Source: Apostichopus japonicus
Taxonomy: Eukaryota; Echinodermata; Holothuroidea; Aspidochirotida; Stichopodidae
Length of the DNA: 64,000 nucleotides
Direction of reading: 5' to 3'
Assembly: GCF_037975245.1 (NCBI RefSeq)
Contig: NC_092579.1
Coordinates: 20,220,666 to 20,284,665 of the forward strand
In this document: piece after piece, positions 24,801 to 36,500 of the stretch
How positions within the stretch are numbered: the first letter of the stretch is position 1
Layout of the letters: each line of letters starts with the position of its first letter
Translations under genes and position numbers: made by a program
Notes under the pieces: generated by a model
The model's database searches: none
What the model was told of the DNA's origin: nothing
The model's input: only the letters and a program-made list of their open reading frames with translations

Positions 24801-27800
24801 TAGCTAAACTTCCTTAGACCCAGCAAATCAACAATGAAAAAATCCGAACTATTGTCCTCCAGCATCTCTCCAGCATTCAAAACTTGAAAACAGAAATGGA
24901 CAAAGAGTTCCGGCAAGCGAATAATACCCACAGAAAGACAACAGAATCCCCCCTTGCCCCCCCCCTGCACTTCCCCCTCAACCTCCGACAAATGTTTTTC
25001 TCCTGTCCTCTTAATTCATAAGTCTAACAAAAGCACTCTCAATATAGCACACAAACACCCTATTCGACACATCAATATAGCACACACACACCCTATTCGA
25101 CACATCAATTTAGCACACACACCCTATTCGACACATCAATATAGCACACACACCCAATTCGACACATCAATATAGCACACACACCCTATTCGACACCAAT
25201 ATAGCACACACACCCTATTTGACACATCAATATAGCACACACACCATATTCGACACATCAATATAGCACACACACCCAATTCGACACATCAATATAGCAC
25301 ACACACCCAATTCGACACATCAATATAGCACACACACCCTATTCGACACATCAATATAGCACACACACCCTATTTGACACATAAATATAGCACACACACC
25401 ATATTCGACACATCAATGTAGCACACACACCCTATTTGACACATCAATATAGCACACACACCCTTTTCGACACATCAATATAGTACACCTTCACCCTATA
25501 CGACACATCAATATAGCACATACACACCCTATTCAACACATAAATATAGCACACACACCCTATGGGACACATCAATATAGAACACACACCCTATTTGACA
25601 CATCAAATCCCGTAACGCTGTCTGTTGTGTCCACGTCCGTGCCATCGCTACAGGTGTGGGTTTCAGATATCTGTCTGTGTCGATTAGAAAAATTTGACTG
25701 AAGATAGCTGTGCTCGGGATCGTCCTCTAGAAGAGGACGCCACTCTTGAGGAAAATCTTCATCATCATCATGGCAACCATAATCCTCTTTGACTTTATGC
25801 TTAACTTTCTTTTGTTCCAGTTCGTCCATCTCTTTCCCGACATCAACTGAAATTTCATCCACTAATAATGCCTCTGTTTCACTGGTTTCGTGTCCCTCAG
25901 ATTCATCTATTATGCTAACATCCAGTTTGATGACTTCCTCCACAGTGAGATCCTCACTCTGCTTGTTTCCCGTCTCTATGTCCTCATGGACATTACCCTG
26001 ACTGTCTTCCTTGAAGCGGACGCGCTGTCCGTCGACGTCCAACTCGATCTGTTCGATACCCGCAGAGCTAGCCTGAGAAGGATGGTTCGACATCTGACCC
26101 GAATTACCGTGGCTCAGCGAACGGACCTCGCCGTGTTCGCTCTGCAAGGAGATGTGGCAGTTCCATCCAGCTTCCAGGCCCATCTTCTCTGCAAAAACCT
26201 GTAAAATGAAACAAAAACAGAGAACCATAAATCCCTACAGAGAGGGTAAAGGACGTTAGTGACGATTTATGTAGGCAATATGTAATACTGCCAAAAAGAT
26301 GAAAGGAAATAAGTAAAAACAAAGAAGAGAGATTGCAACAGTTACTGCTCCTCATGAAAAGTTTACATCTCATCAGAGAAGAATAAAGTACACTTCCCAA
26401 AAAAAAAAAACCTATAAAATGAAGTATTTTAACTCAGTGTTTAGTTCTCTACATAAGGTAACATGCAAATGGGAAGAGAGGAATAAACTCAGACTGGGAT
26501 TGTTTGAAATGAAGTTACTACAAACCTTGCTTCTGAGGACTTGATCTTCTGAAAAGTGGACAAATCGAATACAAGCATGATCTAACTGTTCAATGAGGGT
26601 AAGAATGTCCGTCTTCGGTTGAAAGTTTAACGCGATCATGCCTATAAAAATCTGTCCATTCATTGCCCTACGTGGAAAATAAAAAATGAAATAATCAGGA
26701 AAAATAAGATAGCAGGATACCAAAGGGAGATCTTATATGTATTTGTTTTTTTAAAAATATCATTGGATTGCAAAAGGCTGTATTCTTCCTTCCTCTGGTT
26801 TGTGATTCTTTTCATCAAGGAGAATATTGAGAAAGAAAAGAATGATTTTAAATATTCATATTTTTGTTTCAGACCACTGATCATTCCAAGCTTTGACATG
26901 ATAAAACCAGGTAGGTCAAACCACTTATCCAAAATTTGGTTGTAGATGAGTATATAAACCTCTCCTTTCTTGGGGGATGAGGGAAATGTGGGGGGGGAGG
27001 GGAAATAGTAGAGGTTACAAAATATAAAGTTTGTACAAAATTTCAAAATATGGAACAAATTCAGTAAGCTAATACAAAAGAAAGAAACAACATTACTTGC
27101 CTTTCCCAAACCTTATTTTTAGAATTTTAAAATGGGTGCTAACATTTCCAACAAACTCTATATGCAAAAGTTGAAGGACTTGATAAAGAGTACCAGTTGA
27201 CAAATATATCTACAATAACTATTACTTTTACTAATTACTGTTACTTAGTCAGTGCAAACTTGAGTAATAACAGTATTTAATCCATCTAACAATTAAATTC
27301 ACAATTAGGCATGCAATTCTTTTTAATTTGCTTTAACTCGACAAAAATGTCGAGAGAGATCTTCCAAAAGTCACCTGAGGCATTCTTCACCGACGGGAAG
27401 TCTTCCGATGCTATCGATGGCTGAGTCTAAGCTTCTACAGTTCCTAGCTTTGGGATGATTCACACCATCTACTGGGAGGGACTTGCAAGAATTGACATCC
27501 CATGAAGACCTTCAAGAACAACAGTAACATGTTACTGTTAACTGTCAACCACTATGTGAGATCTGTGCAAATGCACTTGAGAGGATTGACATCTCATGAA
27601 GATCTTCAAGAACGACAGCAACACGTTACTGTCAAATACTGTCAACCGCTATGTTACTGTTTAATACTCAACAAACATTATGGCAACTTCTGTGTAAACT
27701 AAAGGGAACTTGCAATAATTGACAGCCCATGAAGACCTCAAAGAATAATGGTAAAATGTTGCTGATATATACTCAGTAACTAACTGCTATGTGGGTTCTC

Positions 27801-30549
27801 GGGAAAAGGCCTACATCAACAGTACATTGTAACTGTTCAATGCTCTATTAATATAATGTGGGCTATGTCACAGGGAATACCTTTCCATATGGACCTTAAA
27901 ACACTAAAAGTACATTGTTTATGTCAAGTTTCTTTATATATACATTTTTTTGACGGCCAATCATCAGCGAAATGTAAAGCTGTGAGATGTACAACCAGAA
28001 AACATTCTTTCAAATGTCATGCAATCTCGTAAATCACATATTCTTGATTATCCTGCAGACCCTCCCATCCCCTCCATCTTTCACCCAACCCAACTCAACT
28101 CAACCCAACCCCGCCCCCCAAAAAAAAAAATATTTCAAAAGGAAAGGAAAGAAAGGCCTTTGAAAATCCAGTAAATGGAAGACAATAATTCTACAGACCT
28201 CATTAAACTTGGTGACTCTGGTTGTTTATGGATATGTCCGTGCTTGCTGTAGTTGGACGGTAATTCAATGTACAGGTTGCCCTGCTGCTCTGGCAGGAAG
28301 TCTACCACTGGTTGGTAAGCAAGGACAGAACAGTACGAGGATAACATTGCCCTTTGGTAAAAATCAAAGATCTTTTTCCTGCAAAAAGGAAAAACAATGA
28401 TACCATCCTAGCAGGTGTAATAAACAATAAAAGCCTTCCATGAGTATAATGCAACCATCCATAACATTTTGTAACCGACGACTGTTTATAATCAAAATCA
28501 AAATAGAACAAAAATTAGTAGCAAACTGCAATATCCACTAAAAGAGTCTGTGTAAGAGAATGTGTAAAAGAAGGTGGGTCGGACATTTCGATCCTAGCAG
28601 GATCTTCTTCAGAGGCTGAATGACAAGAGTCATTCAGCCTCTGAAAAACTGACTTTTACAGACTGTTTATAAACGGCGCCTGGAAGGCGCTCGTTTTACC
28701 ATGAACGCTAAGCAGCAACATGTGGATGTGGGAGAAGCCAAAGACTTGTAACCTACACTTCACTTCTGATGGCTAATCCAATTTACAGATGGGATCTTTT
28801 ACGATTTGGAAGACTGTTTCAGATTGAAAAGCTAGATTTTCTCCTGGATCAAAAGCCTACCTTACTTTGGCAGGCCAGGGCTTGAAAGCCACAACCTTCC
28901 AGATGCTTGGTTTTATTGCTTCTAATACCACCTCCTTTTTTAATAATAATCAGCAGTTATTTTTACGACGCTTTAATAGGCGACCACAAATGTGGGACAA
29001 ACCCAAAAGGGCTTATGGATTTATACAACTTACCATGGGGTGTCTTCTAATTTAACATCTTAACACAAATTTGGAATCTTATTAATTTAGAAAGTCATTT
29101 CCACTCAACCAAAGCACTGCTTAACTTAATAATAATACTTAACAAGAACTGCTTAGCTTTAATAGAGAGTGTCAGTTACTTCTTGCCAACAGTACCTTAA
29201 CTACACTAAAACCAGAAAACAAATTGAAAACTTGATACGGCCAAAGTAATGTAATTTTTGCTTGTAATTTCTTTTTAATTTTTGCAAATTACATCCTAAT
29301 TAAAATGGCTACGGGAATTAAATAGCTAACGATTCCATTTCAACATCCCAGTCCTGTCAAAGTTGAAACATGGTTGTTTTTGTCAAGGTTTTACTCCATT
29401 CCTCCACACAGCTGTCTAAACCGTGATCACATGAGAGTTAGAAAATAGGTCTGAAATGTTAATGATGTCAAGATATGAACGTCTAGCTTTTCTCATTTTC
29501 TCTCCATTCCTGAATTCGAAACCCCACTTCCTCTCCCATCCGACCCACATCCCTTCTTACGACTATGACGATGCATCGTCCACCACCCAATCTCTCACCT
29601 GTCGCTCTCATTTAGTGGCTGGAGATCCTGGCCATCCCAAAAGTCTGTACAGAGACTAAGGACGAGATGTGCGGTACCTTGAGTCATAACTTGATAATCA
29701 TCTGAAATGAACAATGCCCAGAATTACATCTCAAGAATAGCTGTACTAGATATTAATTGTCGTTTCACTTTTTATAGTTTATTTTTATGCTTAATACCTA
29801 CATATAAGAAAAAAACTTCATTTAAATTTTGACAAATCACTTACCAGAGGATTGATCTCTGGCTATGACAGAAAGCACCTGTGGGACGGGATTCTTGCGT
29901 TGTACCAAGGTCTGACTTCTTAGGGATCCTCCAGCGCTTAATTTACGATCAGCAGGCTGTATGGGGAGTGGAATGAAGGCAATTCAGTTTCTTCACAAAA
30001 TTTCAGTTGTGTTTTAGACACTAGAATATCAACTACAGCTATGATGGTACCAAGTACTGACTGAATGTTATCATAAATTTAAGACACTGTAATGCATTTA
30101 TATCTTATTAAATGAAAGATACATTAAATTTACAACTCACTTACTGTTGCCATAGTGATACAGTCACTACTGTGGGTCGTGTCTACTGCACAGCCATACC
30201 TATGCTATAGTGCAACACATATTATGTCCAGTAAAGTTAATTTACTGCTGAAACATACATCAGCTATAGTGCTACCAATAGATTCAACATGGCACATTCA
30301 CTGTCAGTGCTGTACCCTAAACTGCTGAAATACACATGAGCTATGATGCAACCAAAGCTTGCTATTACAACACATTGAATTTTGTGCAATACCTTTACTG
30401 CTGAAACCTAAATCAGCAATAATGTTGCCAAACTGCTATACAAGACGATCACCGTGAATATTGGACAAGGGCTTTCACACACCAACTTGCACCACACGAT
30501 CAATTCTGTGCTACATCTAACCTGCTGGAACCATACATCAGCTAGTGTG

Positions 30550-30589
<40 letters not shown>

Positions 30590-33500
30590 TACAATTTAAA
30601 TGAAAAGTCCAGAACAGTGAAGAAACTTCCAGCCTCCACCGGGATTCGAACCCGGGCCTCCCACTTTATATGCGGACACCCTAATCTATATATGTATGTA
30701 TATAGTATAGTAAGTATATACTATATGTATTTCCAGATATGAGTTTGCCTTGCTACCAAAGGTTACAGGGTACTTTTTGATACATACCACTGCCTTGTAC
30801 ATGGCAATCTGTTGTTCCACAAAGTACTGGTCAATAGCTTTCTCTGTAAATCCCATTAAATAAGCACCCTGGCATAGACATCTGAAATAAAAAATTACCA
30901 AACAATAAACTATTCAATTAAGTTAGCTGAGTATGCAATATGCTTTTACACAATATTGTTTTTATACTCTTTTAATGATGGAATCTGGGTTACGACTTCC
31001 CTGTTGGATGTCATTCAAAATGCCTTTATCGGTAGCTGTGTCAATGGATCAAGGTAGTACAAACATTTTAAACTTTGATCTCGATTGGAAAGAATGGTTC
31101 TTCTGCTAAACAACACTGAACAAGAAGGGTCCTTTGTATTCTGTAGTTACCAAGTTCACATCAGTACTTGAACATTGTTTCATCACCTCAATTCTCCTGG
31201 TCCTATCCTCCCCCCCCCCACCCACTTACATCAAGTAGTCTCCTAGCCAATTTGGTTAACCAATGAAAATGTGGACTGGAACCAGCAGACATTAACTAAA
31301 AATACAAGATGACATATTCATTTAAGAATTTTTTCTTCTCTGCAGCAAGTTTTGATATTTTCTATCCAATTCCTAGTTTGGAAAAAAAATGACTTTCATA
31401 AAGTTGCAAACTTCCAATCAACTTTCATCTCAAATAGCGATACCACCATATGCAACAGTCACAATGCATTCAGATGGCAAACTTTCCCAAAAACAAACAA
31501 ACCTTCTTTGTGCAGATAATGGGGCACGGTGCTTCAGTCGAGAAGTCGTCACTGCATGAACATGATCCAAAAACTGAAAGTAGTTTGATACTGTCTCAGA
31601 GTGGCAAGCATTCAGTAGGATGTTTAAACCCTGCAGAAATCATGAGAGAAAGAATGATACCAAGAAATATTGTATAATTCATTGATCATTTAAACCGACA
31701 GGATAATTCTCATTAATCATGCATGTTTGATTCTTCTACTGCAAAATACATCTCACAATATCAAACATCTGAGGATTCAGGGGTTAGGGTTACCGTAGTA
31801 GTTACATTCTTACTCTGGAAGAGGTGGGAGACGAAGGTGAGCGGAATTTTACAGGAGCAAAGAGAAAAGGGAAGTGGGAGGATTAGGGAATGACACAGTA
31901 AGACCATAGGTTTTGAACTTGGTGCAAAAAGGGAGAAACTTTCATACAAAAAGGAAAGTAATGTCTTTTGAATGATTTCAACATTATCCCATTATTCAAT
32001 AAAACTTTCCCCCAGCTACTAATGTGCATAAAAATGGTAAGCAAAACAGACCGCAAGGAGATTTAAAAAAAAAAAAAGGAACCTCGTTTGAACAGTGATA
32101 TACTGTTTGTTTGCTACGGAAATTCTACTTGATGTTAAGAAAATAGACCTTCTATTGAGATTATTATGGAATATGCAAATGAAAGGTCAAATGTCAGCTA
32201 TCAGACGATAAGTAGCTTAAAATGGATGGAAAACTTTCAATAAGACAATAGAGACCAAATTTGCTTGAAATTTTTATTTAATGAATCAGTAGTACCACCA
32301 CATAGCATAATGATGCCCAAGCTAGAGATTTAAATGCTTGTGACCACTTTCTAAATTCATGATCTGTCAGCGTCATAAATATCCAGAGAATGACTTCCTC
32401 CACTTACCATGGGTTTCAGGGATTTTAAATGTTTCTCCCAATCATGCTCATCAAACTGCAATCCTGTTGGAGACTTCAGAGAAGAAACGAAAACACAAAA
32501 AATAACAAAAAGTGTCAATTCTATGGAAACATACTCGAGAACAAGCGAAATGAAAATATCGATTTGGATGTCTGATATGAATTCCATCTCTGGTCACAAC
32601 TAGTTACAATCGATGGCAGCAGGAATTAAACTTTGAAAATGAAGGGGTGGTGGAATGGACAGAGCATATTAGAGGTGGGTCCAAAGCTTTTAGAAATAGT
32701 TCTGAGCATCACCTAACATCCTCCCATCGACTAGCACCCCTCCCGTGCCCCTGCCCCTCACCCTAACCACTAGGCTATGGACGCTGATTGTATCTCCAGA
32801 GGTTCGAAACCAGTAAAGAAAGGTTATCATTCCACTGTAAGTAAGTAATCGAACAACACATCACCGACTTGGGAAATTATTCACAAAACTGAAATGAGCA
32901 AAGACAATTTTGGTAAAAGAAAGGGATTCCAAGTAGGTCACTGTCAGCTTTCATTGACTTGATGATCAGTTCTTAGAGTTGATTTGATTGCAAAGAGCAA
33001 ACTTACATCTGCATTGATGGATACCGTCAGTACCTCCGCTTGAGTCTGAGGAAAGTGGTCTACAGACAAAAGAAAAATACTTGAAGAAAATCACCATGAC
33101 AACATGACATCACTGTTATCCTTTGAATATGCATAAATCAGATCAACACATGGAGGCTAATAATATTCCTTAGAGACTCAGTAGTGTTCCAACCCAAGAC
33201 ACATTCAAAGGAACTTAAACCAACGGTTACGGTTAAATCATACTATTCCTGTCTGTAATTGAAATGCGGTCAAATTTATTGTAAGGATAATTGTCCCATG
33301 CCGTTCCACTAAATAACTTATGTCGTAGAAGACCGAAAAAGAATATGAAACGTGATCAAAAATGTTTTTAAGCAATGATGATGGTTGATGATTCAAGGGG
33401 ACACAAAAAGTCTCCTTAAAATGTTCCCAAAAAGGAATCTTGATTTTTTTTTAATCTCGCTTTTCTCTCTCTCTTTCTCTTCTTATCCTCATCTTATAAA

Positions 33501-36500
33501 GTGAAATGACTTTTTTGTCAACTTGCATTTTATTTCCACATTTTCAATCATTTGCTTCAAGTTCAATTTGGTGAGAAATTTTTAGAAATGGAAAAAAAAA
33601 AACAAAGAAACAAAACAATTACAGGCATGCAAATCTTATATTTCATAGACTATCTTGAAATGACATTATCTGTCATGAGTTTGTTCATTAAACATAAAGC
33701 ATTGAAATTACATCTGTGCTTAAAAGTATGTGGGAAAAACCTCAGAGATGATATGTTGCACAACTACAATGTTGACTGGTTTGAACATGTTCTTGTCTGG
33801 ATATGCTTGAATGTCTTTCACTTTTTTTCTTCCCTTTTTTTCTTCCTTTTGTCATCATTTAAGCAGGCAGTAATTTAAAACAAGGTGTGAAGAGTCGCGC
33901 AAAAAGAAACGTCTAATGCCGGTAATCTGACCTATTTTGGAATGAGGTGTAACAGAGGTGTTAAACACCACCATCGATCCCAGAAAATACACACACAGCT
34001 TGCTACTGTCGGTAATTAGAAACTAGTGTACAATCAGTACATACAGCTGCGGTCAATACCCACAGCACAGTGTACAATCGATACAGCGATGGACATTTGA
34101 TTATTAATTGCCAATGAGTACCTTCTTGGTCTGTCTTCAAAGGCCAGTCTGAGGCTCTTCCTAACTGGCTATCCTCTGATATCAATATATATCTATATAC
34201 ATATCTGTAGTCTATACAATTATACATCAAGGCAAACTTGATTATTAACTGGCAATGAGTACCTTCTTGGTCTGTCTTCAAAGGCCAGTCTGAGGCTCTT
34301 CCTAACTGGCTATCCTCTGATATCAATATATATCTATATACATATCTGTAGTCTATACAATTATACATCAAGGCAAACTTGATTATTAACTGGCAATGAG
34401 TACCTTCTTGGTCTGTGTTCAGAGGCCAGTCTGAGGCTCTACCTAACTGGCTATCCTCTGATATCAGTGAGTTTTTACTGCCGTAGTTGTCAGACGTTTC
34501 TTGGCCGTTACCGATGAAGAAGACCTTCTCAATGTTGGGATCGGGATATGACAAGATACCCTGCTTATCCACACAGGAGAAGGACTGAATGAGAAATGGG
34601 AACAGACGATTGACAAATATAGGGCCACAAGATACCCTGCTTATCCACACAGGAGAAGGACTGAATGAGAAATGGGAACAGACGAATGACAAATATAGGG
34701 CCACAAGATACCCTGCTTATCCACACAGGAGAAGGACTGAATGAGAAATGGGAACAGACGAAAGACAAATATAGGGCCACCTTTAATAGAGTTTTGAGGA
34801 TAAATTATAAAACTATAAATACACAAATTATTGACAAAGAACACAGAAGAGAGTGATTTTGGTCTATTTTTCTATGATGACTCATGCTAAAAACCTCATT
34901 GGAATGGGTTACTTGTCATGTGGTCAAGAACGACCAACTTTAAGACTAAGTGTGGTAATGTTTGTTCTGAGAATGGGGAAAGTCTCTCTTTTGCAAAAGC
35001 ATGAATATCTGTTGTGAGATTACTTTTAGAAAGATACTGACAACATTTTTTCTGTATAAACTGTCTTTGATGGAGGATGAGTATTTTCATTAGATACAAG
35101 CAGCTTCTTTTGCTCTGGAATAATCATCCTAAACACAGAGCTATATTGTGAAAAATTGGCAAAATTTTGTAAATTGGACGTTGGTCACTTTGGATTTGAA
35201 CATTTAGAAGTTCAATCGGAACTCTTCACCATATTGCTGAATTCAAAGGCTAGAAAAAACATTTGACCCCTTGTAGATAAAAGGTGACAGAATGATCAGT
35301 TACACCTTTTTTATTTATACTTTAAGTTTCATTTTACAGAAATATCGAGAGTATCACTATATAAGACATAACCAGTCAACTCTCCTGGCAGGAAATTGGT
35401 TAGCATATAGTTAACAAGTTTAAAAACCTTGGACGCCTTAAAAACAATAGGCTGATTATATTAAAACAACATGGCATACACTGGTTGCTTTCATTGAATA
35501 CACCACCTATCAATTTTAAGCAGAATAGTCTCAACAACTTTTGCATTTTCTAAACTAGTTGGGCTGAAGTCCAGCTAGAAGAGATGATCACTTGATACCT
35601 TGTTACCAAACTATCAGCTTTTCTAAGATCGATTCAAATCAGAGTGACAATCGATTGGAACATTTATATCAGCACAAAGACACATACTTACAGTCACAGT
35701 ACCCAGACCGTGCAGCAAACTAGCCGTTCTTGGCAAGTGGCATGACCTTCCCAGGAACGAGGAAATGGAATGTCGGAAAATCTGTCCCCATGTAACTCTG
35801 GGCTTCTGCATATCGACAAACAAGAATTATCTATCATGGTTAAAACCTTACAAAATCACTTTTCATGTATTCAAAAGAGAACATAGTTACATGTCTACCC
35901 TCTAAAATTGCACTCTCATATCTACAATTTTTACCTTCTTTTACTACATATGTTATATTGGTAAATGTTAGTAGTGTTGCCCTAAGCAGCCCTTACTTTG
36001 AACTTTCCCATCCCTGCCTTTCAAGTCTTCCATTACAATGTTGAAAAACACAAACAAAGAAACTTCCTAAAGCTTACTGGTTGGGGTAGTTTACCAGACA
36101 GACATGATACTTAATAATACTTCTAAATGGTACTTCTGGTCAACTTAGATACTCTTGATTGGTGGATTTGTATGGAGGAGAAAGCGGTGAGGGGAGAGGG
36201 CATGGTGGATGTGGGGAGAGGGGGGAACAGTGCTAACATGTTATACTTAGATGGAAAATTGTGTACATACATTGTTCTTAGAACCAGGTCAGGTGCATGG
36301 GGTGGTTCAGACATTAGACAATAATATGAAAATCTAAGGAATAATGGAGGTTCAGATTTGGGGTAATAGTTCAATTTAATTTAAAATATGCACAATATTT
36401 CTTTCTGATTCTTCTTTCTGATCGCCAACATATATCTGACCAAAGACAAAATGTGCAATAAAACCTTTAAATGTACAGATTTGAGATGAACAGGTTGCTC

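Noticed and set aside
28190-28200. Exon 15 donor at ATGAG|GTCTGT
   Set aside because: It would leave phase 2 and put a stop (TAG) early in exon 16. The TCT|GTAGAA site keeps the frame.
30590-30690. A minus-strand tRNA gene (perfect T arm)
   Set aside because: No D arm or anticodon arm can be formed upstream; it is 5'-truncated and has a (TA)n tail.
32408-32463. A shorter TMEM94 exon 10 starting after CAACAG
   Set aside because: It fits phase only if exon 9b is ignored. With exon 9b (33059-33007), the TGAAG acceptor at 32474/32473 gives SPTGLQFDEHDW, which matches human better.
32640-32830. A SINE with box A (TAGCCTAGTGGTTAGGG) on the minus strand
   Set aside because: No box B at the right distance and no shared tail with the other SINEs. 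It may be a remnant, but I cannot support it.
34003-34704. A 233-codon open frame read as a stand-alone gene
   Set aside because: It is TMEM94 exon 9 plus read-through of repeated junctions. Its N-terminal part lies in the duplicated acceptor region and reads a different frame upstream.
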